From: CAJQHK01 sp038142525
GTDB taxonomy: Bacteria > Pseudomonadota > Alphaproteobacteria > Rickettsiales > UBA1997
Reading direction: 5' to 3'
Assembly: GCA_038142525.1 (NCBI GenBank)
Contig: JAYQKE010000027.1
Coordinates: forward strand, 1-34,504
DNA: 34,504 nucleotides
Shown: in pieces, positions 1-7,689 of the stretch
Numbering within the stretch: the stretch's first letter is position 1
How the letters are laid out: each line of letters opens with the position of its first letter
Program-made: the position numbers and the translations under genes
The notes under the pieces: model-generated
What the model was told of the DNA's origin: nothing
Seen by the model: only the letters and a program-made list of their open reading frames with translations
Database searches by the model: none

Positions 1-1
1 A

Positions 2-652
2 ATTAGCTATGTCAGTCATTTTGGATCAGCTAGAATTTATCCTATTTATCCTTGGGTAAAGATCATGGATAGTAATAACAATATCATAGAAGAACCCGCA
101 TCAGCTAGAATTGCAGGATTAATTGCTAAATCTGACAATGATAGAGGATTTTGGTATTCTCCATCTAATCAGATCATTAATGGCATTGTTGGAATTTCTA
201 AGCCAATAGATTTTGTGTTAGGCGATGTAAATTCAAAAGCCAACTACCTCAATGAAAATAACATAGCAACCATAATTCAAGAAAGCGGTTTTAGATTGTG
301 GGGTAATAGAACTTTATCAGCTGATCCTAAATGGGCGTTTCTTCAAGCTAGAAGAACTGCTGATATGATCAATGATTCTCTTCTAAAAGCTCATTTATGG
401 GCAGTAGATAGAAATATCACCAAAACCTATATCGAAGATGTTCTTGAGGGAGTTAATAATTATCTGCGTCATCTAAAAAGTATCGGAGCAATTATTGGTG
501 GAACTGCTTTTGCTGATCCTGAGTTAAATACTCCTGATCAAATTGCACAAGGAAAAGTCAGTTTTGATTTTGACTTCACACCTCCTTATCCAGCTGAGCA
601 TATTACCTTTAGATCAAAAATGACTGATGATTATTTAAGCGAAATTGTTTAA
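2..652 (+). CDS. Contractile tail sheath protein (P2 FI-like), C-terminal part
   Basis: The reading frame is already open at base 2, so the gene starts upstream of the window and only about 216 C-terminal residues are present; the ATG at 65 is internal. The motif YPWVK, then PASARIAGLIAKSDNDRGFWYSPSN-type sequence and a W-G-N-R-T segment, are typical of P2 FI/myoviral sheath C-termini, as is the ending region with FDFDFTPPYPAEHITF. The sheath polymerises around the tail tube and contracts to drive it through the target envelope. The tube gene follows 17 bases later, in the normal P2 order. Nothing in the visible part is broken. Confident at family level. Confidence 0.92.
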   Translation: MSYVSHFGSARIYPIYPWVKIMDSNNNIIEEPASARIAGLIAKSDNDRGFWYSPSNQIINGIVGISKPIDFVLGDVNSKANYLNENNIATIIQESGFRLWGNRTLSADPKWAFLQARRTADMINDSLLKAHLWAVDRNITKTYIEDVLEGVNNYLRHLKSIGAIIGGTAFADPELNTPDQIAQGKVSFDFDFTPPYPAEHITFRSKMTDDYLSEIV

Positions 653-669
653 CTAAATTTTAAATTAAC

Positions 670-1170
670 ATGATTCCAAAAATATTAAAAAATTTCAATC
701 TCTTCATTGATGGCAGAGGTTATGCTGGTAAATGTGATGAGGTAAATCCACCAAAACTTAACATCAAATCAGAAGAATATCGAGCTGGCGGATTAGATGC
801 TCCAATTCCAATTGATATGGGAATGGAAAAGCTAGAGGCTAGTTTTACCTTATCTGAATATGATAAAGATGTTTTAAAACAATTTGGCCTTATCAGTGGC
901 AATGCTGTTCAAATTACCCTTCGAGGAGCATTACAAGATGATGAAACCACATCTCCAATTATCATCAAACTTCGTGGCATGTACACCGAAATGGATATGG
1001 GTAAATTTGCTGCAGGTGAAAAAGGAACTTTAGCCTGCACAATTGCTTGTCGCTATTACTCGCTAGAAATTGATGGTGAACAATTAATAGAAGTCGATAT
1101 TGATAATATGACCAGAATTATTGGTGGCGTTGATAAGATGGTTGAAATTCGTGACGCAATAGGAATCTAA
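670..1170 (+). CDS. Major tail tube protein (P2 FII-like)
   Basis: This 166-residue protein has the length and pattern of P2 FII tail tube proteins: an MIPKILKNFNLFIDG-like start, a G-Y-A-G-K-C-DEV segment, then a mid-region with PIPIDMGMEKLEASF. The protein stacks as rings to form the inner tube of a contractile tail. It lies directly after the sheath gene and before the tail assembly chaperone, as in P2. Its stop codon (1168-1170) overlaps the stop of the oppositely oriented YggU-like gene. It is intact. Start is the ATG at 670; the ribosome-binding site is weak, as for most genes here. Confidence 0.92.
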   Translation: MIPKILKNFNLFIDGRGYAGKCDEVNPPKLNIKSEEYRAGGLDAPIPIDMGMEKLEASFTLSEYDKDVLKQFGLISGNAVQITLRGALQDDETTSPIIIKLRGMYTEMDMGKFAAGEKGTLACTIACRYYSLEIDGEQLIEVDIDNMTRIIGGVDKMVEIRDAIGI

Positions 1171-1409
1171 AGAGAATCAATCTCAATAACCTTATTTCTA
1201 GAAGTTAAGCCAGAAGAAATCACAATTGCGCTTTTCTTCACTTCAAAATATTTGGCCAATATTTCAATTACCGCCTTATTGGCTTTACCATCCTCTGGTG
1301 GCTGATTTACTTTTACCTTCAAATTTCTATTTCCAAGCAAATCAATATTATCATCAACAACTTGGTTTTGCTTGGCATTTGGAGTTACTTTTACAAATAA
1401 TTTCATCAA
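1167..1409 (-). CDS. DUF167/YggU family protein, inserted backwards in the tail operon
   Basis: This is a complete 80-residue member of the DUF167 (YggU) family, recognised by the N-terminal KVTPNAKQNQV, the central LKVKVNQPPEDGKANKAVIE and the C-terminal IVISSGLTSRNKVIEID blocks. The family is small, widely conserved and of unsettled biochemical role, and is usually chromosomal rather than phage-borne. Here it sits tightly between tube gene FII (stop codons overlap) and chaperone gene E (start codons five bases apart), on the opposite strand. That spacing looks like a moron-type insertion. Any promoter for it must lie inside gene E. Family assignment is strong; its purpose here is unknown. 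Confidence 0.88.
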   Translation of the reverse strand: MMKLFVKVTPNAKQNQVVDDNIDLLGNRNLKVKVNQPPEDGKANKAVIEILAKYFEVKKSAIVISSGLTSRNKVIEIDSL

Positions 1410-1414
1410 AAATT

Positions 1415-1669
1415 ATGCAAATAATAGAACTAAAATACCCAATTGATTCATCAGGAGAATCTGTAGATAAATTAACTATGAGACGCTCAAAAGTCAAAGA
1501 TCGCCTCATTGTTGCCAAAATGAAAAATTCATCTGATGAAGAAAAAGAAATCAGGCTTTTTGCTAATCTTTGTGAAGTAGCTCCTAATATTATTGAAGAG
1601 TTAGATGAATCTGATTATGCAAATTTACAAAAGGCATATATGGATTTTTTCAAATCCGAGGGAATATAA
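1415..1669 (+). CDS. Tail assembly chaperone, short form (P2 gpE / Mu gp41-like)
   Basis: This 84-residue protein starts MQIIELKYPID and contains T-M-R-R-S-K-V-K-D and a C-terminal D-Y-A-N-L-Q-K-A-Y-M-D-F-F segment, typical of the phage tail assembly chaperone family that includes P2 gpE and Mu gp41. An earlier in-frame ATG exists at 1226, but it would overlap the whole antisense YggU-like gene and add unrelated residues, so 1415 is chosen. The short form and a frameshifted long form bind the tape measure protein and control tail length assembly. Ends with TAA just after a slippery heptamer. Confidence 0.85.
   Translation: MQIIELKYPIDSSGESVDKLTMRRSKVKDRLIVAKMKNSSDEEKEIRLFANLCEVAPNIIEELDESDYANLQKAYMDFFKSEGI
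1645..1651 (+). promoter_or_regulatory. -1 ribosomal frameshift slippery site (T TTT TTC) in gene E
   Basis: In the gene E frame the sequence reads T TTT TTC, a canonical X-XXY-YYZ heptamer, 18 bases before the E stop codon. The -1 frame is open across the heptamer and runs on for 49 codons. Phage P2 makes its E+E' fusion by a -1 shift at a comparable T-run heptamer in the same gene. No obvious downstream stimulatory hairpin was seen. Confidence 0.75.
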
Positions 1670-1800
1670 GACGGGCCATCATAATTCTCTCAAAAATCAC
1701 TCATTGGCCACTTTCTGAAATTTTAGAACTAACAGAAGAAGAGTTCTGCTTATTTTATGATGAAGCGATCTTAATACAAAAAGAAACTAACGAAATTTAA
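1651..1800 (+). CDS. E' extension, translated by -1 frameshift from gene E
   Basis: After slipping back one base at 1645-1651, translation continues for 49 residues and ends at TAA 1798-1800. The segment contains THWPLSEILELTEEE and FYDEAI, resembling the P2 GpE' family (short proteins with an H-W-P-x-S-E core). There is no start codon of its own that would include the conserved part, so it depends on frameshifting. The predicted fusion E+E' is about 128 residues. The tape measure gene starts seven bases downstream, the standard layout for contractile and siphoviral tails. Confidence 0.75.
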   Translation, partial: QIRGNIRRAIIILSKITHWPLSEILELTEEEFCLFYDEAILIQKETNEI

Positions 1801-1807
1801 TAAAATT

Positions 1808-4113
1808 ATGCCAGCTACTAATGCATCAGTTTCAGTTTTAATTGGCGCAGAGCTTGGCAAATCATTTAAAGGTGCTTTTGGATCTGCAAATAAGCAATTA
1901 TCATCGTTAGGTTCTGCTATAAAAAAAGTCACTGATAGAGCAAACCAAATTGAGGCTTTTAGAAATTCATCAAGAGCTACTAAAGAAGCTAGTATTGCAT
2001 ATCGTGATGCTAGGCAAAAGTTAAATGTTCTATCAAAAGAAATTGCTGCAACTGATAGCCCATCAAAGCAGTTACAAAATAACTTTAGAAAAGCCAAAAG
2101 ACTAGCTGATCAAACAAAAAAATCTTTTCTTGAAACTGCTAGCTCTACAAGGCAGATGGGAAAAGCTCTTCGCTCTGGTGGAATTGATATTAAAAACTTT
2201 AATTTAGAACAAGCAAAATTAAGCAAAAATCTTAATGTTTTAAAAAGAAGGCAATCAGCTCTACAAAATAACCAAAATGCTAAGGATAAGAATTTAAGCA
2301 ATAGAGCAAATTATCGCTCACAAATGGTTGATGCTGTTGCTCTTGGTGGAGTCTTATATTCAGCGGTAAAGCCAGCAGTAGATTTTGAATTAGCGATGGC
2401 AAAAGTTGGTGCTATTACCAATGAAGCAAAGAGATAGCAAAGGATTTAAAGCTTTAACAAAACAAGCAAGAGAACTTGGTAGAACAACGCAATATACAGC
2501 AACTCAGGCAAGTGAAGCTATGCAATTTCTTGGTATGGCTGGTCTTAATACTAACCAAATTTTAGCTGCAACCCCATCTGTATTAAATCTAGCAATTGCT
2601 GGAAATATGGATTTAGGCAGAACTGCAGATATAGCCTCAAATATTCTAACTGGCTTTAATATGGAAGCTGAAAGAACTGGTGAAGTAGCTGATATTTTAG
2701 CTCAGGCAAGTAGATCAACAAATGTTAATGTTGAAATGCTTGGTCAAACCATGAAATTTATCGCTCCTGCCGCAGCGGCAGTTGGCGGCACTTTATCTGA
2801 AACTGCAACTTTGGCAGGTGTATTGGGTGACGCTGGTATTCAAGCAACAATGGCAGGAACAATGCTTAGATCAACATATTTGAGATTAGCGGCTCCTGCA
2901 AAAGCTGGAGCAAAAGCTTTAGGTCAGATGAGAAATGAAATGGGAATCTCTGCTGAAGAAATGCCAGATGTTGCTAAAGAGGCTCTTCTTGCTCAAAAAA
3001 GATTATCCGGTCTTGGAGTTAAAATCTTTGAAAATGGCAAGATGCGTTCAATGGTTAGCATTTTAAAGGAAATGCATCACGCAACCAAAAACCTAGCTGA
3101 TGATGAAAAACTATCAATCATCAAAGATATTTTTGGTACTAGATCAACTGCTGGAGCATTAGCAATATTCAAATCAGTTGAAACTGGCAGATTAGACGAG
3201 GTAGAAGAAAAAATTAACAATGCTAATGGTGCAGCAAAAGAAATGGCTGATCGTTTAAAAAATACCACATCAGGAGCATTTAAAGAATTTGCCTCCGCTA
3301 TTGAATCAGTAGGTATTTCTATTGGTTCAGTTCTTTTACCAGCATTTGCATCAATTGCTAAAACAGCAGCTAATGTTGCAGGAAGAGTAAGTATCTTTGC
3401 AGAAAAATTTCCAGTTTTAACCAAATATCTTGGTTTAGCAATTGCTGGAATGATTAGTTTTAAAGTAGCTTCTATTGGAATGGGATTTGCCTTTACCTTT
3501 TTAAAAGGTGGATTCCTATCAGCTAAAGGAGCATTACTTGCTTATAAAACTGCAATGACCTTGATGAGCTTTTCTATCCCAAAAGTAATTCTTGGTATTA
3601 AGGCACTTGGCGTTGCAATAATGAGTAATCCAATCGGTTTAATAATTGGTGGCATTGCAATTGCAAAGAGGATTGTTGATTAAAAATTGGCAACCAGTTG
3701 GAGAGTTTTTTAAGAATTTATTTAGCGGTGTAATTGGCTATGTCAAAAAAGCCTTTGAATGGGTTAGTAAATTATTAAAACCATTAAAAACAGTTGCTGG
3801 GGTTGTTGGTAAAGGAATCAAGTCGGTAACTGGAATATTTTCTGATGATGAGGCAAGTAATCAAAGCCAAATTGGTGATACGATCAAAGATTTAGAATCA
3901 ACAGATACTGATTTTAGCAAAATAATTGAAACCAGTAATATTTCTAATATTGCTGGTAATAACTCAAATTCCAATATTTCAATTTCTGCCCCAATTACCA
4001 TTAATGCACATACCAATGCAGATGAAAAAACAATCGCAGGTCACGTCAAAATAGCAATTGATGAGGTGATGCATAAATTTGCTGTTAGAAAACAGGCATT
4101 AAATTTTGATTAG
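1808..4113 (+). pseudogene. Tail tape measure protein (P2 gpT-like), two frameshifts
   Basis: Three overlapping reading frames (1808-2437, 2406-3683, 3646-4113) together encode one tape measure protein of about 767 residues. The middle part carries the TP901-type core: KALTKQARELGRTTQYTA, ASEAMQFLGMAGL, then a long helical region and hydrophobic segments near the C-terminus. Each junction needs one extra base to be skipped, near 2430 and near 3662; both lie in the word GCAAAGAG. This protein sets tail length and is ejected with the tube. If the indels are real the tail cannot assemble normally; if they are sequencing errors the gene is intact. Upstream E/E' and downstream U are both whole. 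Confidence 0.85.
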
Positions 4114-4115
4114 TT

Positions 4116-4610
4116 ATGGCACTCGATTTCTTTAAAAATATCAGCTCCAAATTAACAGTTAATAATTTGCTCAAAGTTGATATGATGCTACTTTTAGGTG
4201 CTTACCGATTTGCCATCAAAAGCTCAGCATATCAAACACTCAAAAGACAAAGTGAATATCGCTGGCAAGAAATTAACCGAATTAATGCCAATCCAACTTT
4301 ACAATTTACTGGCTTTGGCGTTGAAACCATTGATCTTGAAGGGGTTATTTATCCTCATTTTAAAGGTGGATTAAAACAAATAACTTTAATGAGAGCTCAG
4401 GCAGGACTTGGTAAACCTCTATTTCTTGTTTCTGGAAATGGCTTTGCTTTTGGCAGATGGTGCATTGTTAAAATCACAGAAAATCAAAGTAATTTTCTAA
4501 ATGATGGTGCTACAAGGAAAATTGAATTTTCAATTAGCCTGAAGCGATATGGTGAACATCAGAAAAGAGGAATTAAAGGTATTATTCAAAATGTTGTAAG
4601 TGCGCTATGA
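4116..4610 (+). CDS. Tail completion/terminator protein (P2 gpU-like)
   Basis: The 164-residue protein begins two bases after the tape measure stop. It has the P2 gpU pattern: LLLGAYRFAIKSSAYQ-like start region, R-Q-S-E-Y-R-W-Q-E, a F-T-G-F-G-V-E-T-I-D-L-E-G-V-I-Y-P beta stretch, and a V-S-G-N-G-F-A-F-G-R-W segment. gpU forms part of the tail terminus or baseplate-proximal apparatus in P2-like phages. It overlaps the next gene (X) by four bases as ATGA, suggesting translational coupling. It is intact although its neighbours T and D are frameshifted. Confidence 0.88.
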   Translation: MALDFFKNISSKLTVNNLLKVDMMLLLGAYRFAIKSSAYQTLKRQSEYRWQEINRINANPTLQFTGFGVETIDLEGVIYPHFKGGLKQITLMRAQAGLGKPLFLVSGNGFAFGRWCIVKITENQSNFLNDGATRKIEFSISLKRYGEHQKRGIKGIIQNVVSAL

Positions 4611-4816
4611 GTATTATCTATTTTACGAAGGACGGCGATGTTTTGGATCAAATTTGCCAAAATTATTATGGCAAAACTAGCAAAATTGTTGAACAGGTAA
4701 TTGAAGCAAATCCTCATATTGTAGATCTTGAACCAGTATTTGAAGCAGGAATCAAAATTATTCTACCTGACATAATTCAACAAAAAGAATCTGAAACAGT
4801 AAAACTCTGGTCTTAG
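4607..4816 (+). CDS. Tail protein X (LysM-like)
   Basis: A 69-residue protein of the phage tail protein X family. It has the usual pattern of a small LysM-like fold: D-G-D-V-L-D-Q-I-C-Q-N-Y-Y-G near the start, then V-E-Q-V-I-E-A-N-P and a C-terminal G-I-K-I-I-L-P-D. It starts inside the stop of gene U and is followed by gene D, which matches the U-X-D order of P2-like tail clusters. It is thought to be a baseplate or tail-hub component. Confidence 0.88.
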   Translation: MSIIYFTKDGDVLDQICQNYYGKTSKIVEQVIEANPHIVDLEPVFEAGIKIILPDIIQQKESETVKLWS

Positions 4817-4825
4817 AAAAAATTC

Positions 4826-5814
4826 ATGAAACCTATATTTTCTATTGTTGCTGATGATAAGGATATCACCGATCTTTTATCTGCCAGACTAATTTCTTTA
4901 AATATTAGCGATGAAACTGGGTTAGTTTCTGATAAGGCAGAAATTCTTTTAGATAATAGAGATAATATTTTGGATATTCCACCTAGAGGAACAACGCTTA
5001 AAATTTATCTAGGCTATGATAAAGAAAATCTATCCTTAATGGGTAGCTTCATCGTTGATAATATTAGCCTCTCATCTCCTCCTTCAAACTTAGAATTATT
5101 GCTAAAGCCAGCTATGGTAATGATAAGAATCTAAGCAACAAAATCAGATCACCAAAAAACAGATCATGGCATGAATATAGTTTGGTTGGGATAATTTCTA
5201 AAATTGCAACTGAGCATAAATTTACATCTCTAATTGATGAATATTTTGAGCAAATCTACATCAATCATATTGATCAAACTAATGAGAGTGATTTATCATT
5301 TTTGGTTAGTTTATCTCAAAATTATGATGCTTTAATCAAATTCATCACTGGAAAATTGGTTTTTGCTAAAAAAATAAAATCTCTATCAATTAGTGGCAAA
5401 GAAGCTACCAACAATTAGAGCTTCTTGAAAATCAAATCACTAACTGGCGATTAGATATTCTTGATCGAGGTAAATTTGGCAAAGTAATTGCGCGGTATCA
5501 CGATTTTGCAACTGGAGAAGAAAAACAAGTTTTCACAAGGAAATGATGATCCAGATTATGAGATGAGATTTACATTCACTGATGAAACAAGAGCTATTGG
5601 AAGCGACGCTAAATCTAAATTAGCAGAATTTGAGAGAGGAATAACCAAATTAGAATTATCACTTGCCGGTAATCCAAACCTGTCTGCTGAAAAGCCAATA
5701 ACTATTCCAGATATCAGATATCTAAAAGACAAAAACTGGATCATTAATTCAGTAAATCATGAGTTAAGTGATCAAGGATATAAATCCACTATCAACGCAA
5801 TAGAAAAATTTTAA
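4826..5814 (+). pseudogene. Baseplate hub protein (P2 gpD-like), three frameshifts
   Basis: Conserved gpD sequence runs through the whole interval but in changing frames: 4826 to about 5105, then a second frame to about 5412 (including S-W-H-E-Y-S-L-V-G-I-I), a third frame to about 5520 (L-L-E-N-Q-I-T-N-W-R and G-K-V-I-A-R-Y), and back to the second frame to the stop at 5814 (F-T-F-T-D-E-T). Joined, it is a full-length hub protein of about 330 residues, equivalent to T4 gp27/P2 gpD. The shifts are -1, -1 and +1 bases, with no homologous sequence lost. Either pseudogene or error-laden sequence. Confidence 0.85.
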
Positions 5815-6107
5815 ATGCTTAAAAAAGACGAAAAAGCAAAACAGATCTCCTTGAGCGAAATTGAGCTTGAGGCTCTTTTAGTAAAGGCTTCAAAACAAGG
5901 TGCTAAAAATGCTCTCTTAAAGAAATAGGTTTAGATGATGATTTGGCCTATATGGATATAGCAAATCTGCGTGAATTACTCAAATCATTTCGTATGGCAA
6001 AAAAGCATGCTTTTAAGGTTTTTATCAGATGGATGGTTATTGGATATATGACCATAAATAACGCAGGATTAATAGAACTCATTGGTGATAATATTAATTT
6101 TAAATAA
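5815..6107 (+). pseudogene. DUF6127-like small protein with one transmembrane segment, frameshifted
   Basis: Starts at ATG 5815, directly after the gpD stop. The first frame ends after 37 residues (MLKKDEKAKQISLSEIELE at the start); the continuation E-I-G-L-D-D-D-L-A-Y-M-D-I lies one base off from about 5917 and runs to TAA at 6105-6107. The bridged product is about 97 residues, charged at the N-terminus with an R-W-M-V-I-G-Y-M hydrophobic segment near the C-terminus. I recall similar proteins annotated as DUF6127 beside alphaproteobacterial prophage tail genes. Function unknown; its position between the hub and lysis genes suggests a tail-end or lysis accessory. Confidence 0.6.
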
Positions 6108-6115
6108 ACAAAGAA

Positions 6116-6515
6116 ATGCCTCAATTTGGAAGAAGATCAAAAGAGCAATTATCAAGCTGTCACCCAGATCTACAAAAGCTCTTTAATGAAGTAATCAAAC
6201 ATTATGATTGTACAATTCTTGAAGGACATAGATCAAACGAAGATCAGCTAAAAGCATTTAATGCGGTAAATCAAGAATCAAATCAGGTGGTAAACATAAC
6301 CACTCACCATCTCTTGCGGCCGATGTAGCACCATGGCCGATTGATTGATAGGTGAGTGATAAAAATCGTTTTTACCATTTTGCAGGAACAGTTCAAGGCA
6401 TCAGGTAAAAATTCTCAATATTAAAATCCGTTGGGGTGGAGATTGGGACTCTGATAATGATCTAAAAGACCAAGCCCTCTATGATTTACCACATTTTGAA
6501 TTAGTAACTGATTAA
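6116..6515 (+). pseudogene. M15-type peptidase endolysin, broken
   Basis: The first frame gives 70 residues (PQFGRRSKEQLSSCHPDLQ start, then T-I-L-E-G-H-R-S). The next frame supplies G-G-K-H-N-H-S-P-S-L-A-A-D-V-A-P-W-P-I-D, the metal-binding SxHxxxxAxD-like motif of VanY/M15 peptidases, and F-Y-H-F-A-G. A third frame supplies I-R-W-G-G-D-W-D-S-D and the terminal P-H-F-E-L, holding the last zinc ligand. Between motifs lie two adjacent in-frame stops (TGA TAG near 6341-6346) plus two one-base shifts, near 6265 and 6404. It would cut peptidoglycan cross-bridges at lysis. It is the most damaged gene in the module. Confidence 0.8.
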
Positions 6516-6523
6516 CCAAAACG

Positions 6524-6778
6524 ATGACAAATAATTTTTTACAAGACTCTAAGGGTAATAAATCCTCCAACAGATTATGGGGATCAATATTGCTTTGCTC
6601 TGGCATAATATTTTCTACCATATTATTTGCTTACTCACTTTATCGAGGTGCTGCTGATGCAGCAACCGCTCTTGGTATCATTAATATGTTTTTAATCTCA
6701 GGTGGTGGATTGCTTGGAATTGGCGTGTTTGAAAAAGGAATAAATATAAAAGAAAATGCTCGAAGGACTAATAATTAA
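6524..6778 (+). CDS. Small membrane protein, holin candidate
   Basis: This 84-residue protein has two hydrophobic stretches (LLCSGIIFSTILFAYSLY, about residues 23-41, and A-L-G-I-I-N-M-F-L-I-S-G-G-G-L-L-G-I-G, about 49-67) joined by a short loop, with a charged tail. Size, topology and position between an endolysin and a spanin pair fit a class II holin that permeabilises the inner membrane to start lysis. No family name is recognised, so the holin call rests on context and topology. Confidence 0.6.
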   Translation: MTNNFLQDSKGNKSSNRLWGSILLCSGIIFSTILFAYSLYRGAADAATALGIINMFLISGGGLLGIGVFEKGINIKENARRTNN

Positions 6779-6972
6779 ATCAGTGATATTTTTGGCAGGA
6801 ATTTGCGCCATTTTTGGCTTTGGATTTTTTAAAGGCAAAAAATCAGAAAAAAATTAAGCAACTCAAAAATAATGTTAGTGATGCAAAAAAATCTAAAAAG
6901 AGGCAAATTAATCGTAGGAATGATAGCGTTTCTACTGTTAAACGCCGGATGCAAAAATATGTCCGTAAATAA
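6756..6972 (+). pseudogene. Rz-like inner-membrane spanin, one frameshift
   Basis: From ATG 6756, overlapping the end of the holin candidate, a short frame encodes one transmembrane segment (S-V-I-F-L-A-G-I-C-A-I-F-G-F-G-F-F) followed by K-G-K-K-S-E, and stops at 6857. Shifting frame in the adjacent run of seven A bases continues a Lys/Arg-rich helical tail (K-I-K-Q-L-K-N-N-V-S-D-A-K) to TAA at 6970-6972, about 71 residues in all. A membrane anchor plus basic periplasmic coil is the i-spanin layout. The shift in a homopolymer suggests a sequencing error or a recent mutation. Confidence 0.55.
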
Positions 6973-7090
6973 TCTCTGTCTTTGGGCGAACCCTATCACA
7001 ATTACGCAGTCAGAGTTAAATTCTTTAAGTGAAGAAACGCTTCGCCAAATTGATAATTTCAATCAGGAATTTGAGGGAAGGTGCGGTTAG
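6872..7090 (+). CDS. Rz1-like outer-membrane lipoprotein spanin
   Basis: A 72-residue protein whose start overlaps the Rz-like gene in another frame. It has a signal sequence ending in a clear lipobox (L-L-N-A-G-C, Cys at about residue 27), followed by a short periplasmic part with L-C-L-W-A-N-P-I, L-S-E-E-T and a terminal cysteine. ATG 6881 is an equally good start. Nested Rz/Rz1 genes that bridge inner and outer membranes in the last step of lysis are classic in tailed phages of Gram-negative hosts. It ends the + strand phage block. Confidence 0.75.
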   Translation: MLVMQKNLKRGKLIVGMIAFLLLNAGCKNMSVNNLCLWANPITITQSELNSLSEETLRQIDNFNQEFEGRCG

Positions 7091-7129
7091 AAAATCAGCA
7101 TTTATTTAAGAAAAATAGCACTAATTGAC

Positions 7130-7158
7130 TTGATAGACAAACCTTACGAAGTTAATAT
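7130..7158 (+). promoter_or_regulatory. Sigma-70-like promoter for the two-gene unit at 7211
   Basis: TTGATA (7130-7135) and TAATAT (7153-7158) are separated by exactly 17 bases, in the spacer after the spanin gene and about 50 bases before the next start codon. Sequence match only. Confidence 0.45.
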
Positions 7159-7210
7159 ATACCTAGCTTTACAAGGCTTTTTAATAAAAAAATATCAATC
7201 AAATTAGCTT

Positions 7211-7396
7211 ATGAAAAATTCTGAAGTTTTAACATTTTTTAATAAATTTTTACCCGCAACAAATCCTAAATTTTGTGAAGATTTTTACAAAATTTTAAAA
7301 GAGGAGCAAATCAAAAGTAATCAACCTTGGATGAAGGATTTAGTTCTACTGGTTGATGGAATTAACGCCGATAATAAATCAAAAATTAAAAAATAA
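7211..7396 (+). CDS. Small hypothetical protein, first of a two-gene unit
   Basis: A 61-residue protein with no family I recognise. It is amphipathic and probably helical, with N-terminal S-E-V-L-T-F-F-N-K-F, a central C-E-D-F-Y-K-I-L-K-E and a Lys-rich end; no signal peptide or membrane segment. Its stop codon overlaps the start of the next gene as TAATG, so the two are likely translationally coupled. It has its own predicted promoter and lies outside the phage lysis cassette. The small-plus-larger coupled pair would fit a toxin-antitoxin or anti-defence cassette, but nothing in the sequence proves this. Confidence 0.55.
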   Translation: MKNSEVLTFFNKFLPATNPKFCEDFYKILKEEQIKSNQPWMKDLVLLVDGINADNKSKIKK

Positions 7397-7689
7397 TGAA
7401 TAATTTAATTTACCAAGGCATCGTTGAAGATGTTAGAAGCGATAAATGCTCCGATAGTGAAATTGAGCAACTGCTAGAAGTTTTTACAAGAGCAATTGGT
7501 TATTTTACCAGTGACTTATCTGAGAAATATTGGGAAAATTTAAATGATTTTTTTGATTCAGATAAATCAGAAATTTCCAGCTTTAACCTTAAAATTCAGA
7601 AAAAGACTAAAGGTTCAGTTTTTCAATATGTTGGTGAGTTTAAAGCAGATAATAAAAATCTAAAAATTTATGCTAAATCTAGTAATTAA
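7396..7689 (+). CDS. Hypothetical protein, second of a two-gene unit
   Basis: A 97-residue acidic protein of unknown family, starting in the stop codon of the preceding gene. The first half looks helical (D-S-E-I-E-Q-L-L-E-V-F-T-R-A-I), the second half looks like alternating beta strands (F-N-L-K-I-Q-K-K, V-F-Q-Y-V-G-E-F-K-A). No signal peptide or transmembrane segment is seen, so it is probably cytoplasmic. Its 3' end overlaps the 3' end of the convergent DUF4268 gene by four bases with no terminator between, so transcripts from the two sides would collide here. Confidence 0.55.
   Translation: MNNLIYQGIVEDVRSDKCSDSEIEQLLEVFTRAIGYFTSDLSEKYWENLNDFFDSDKSEISSFNLKIQKKTKGSVFQYVGEFKADNKNLKIYAKSSN

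Noticed and set aside
6335..6350. TGA read as tryptophan in the endolysin (P-I-D-TGA)
   Set aside because: A Trp fits at the TGA, but a TAG follows at once and many intact genes here (for example gene U and hsdM) end in TGA, so an altered code is not supported.
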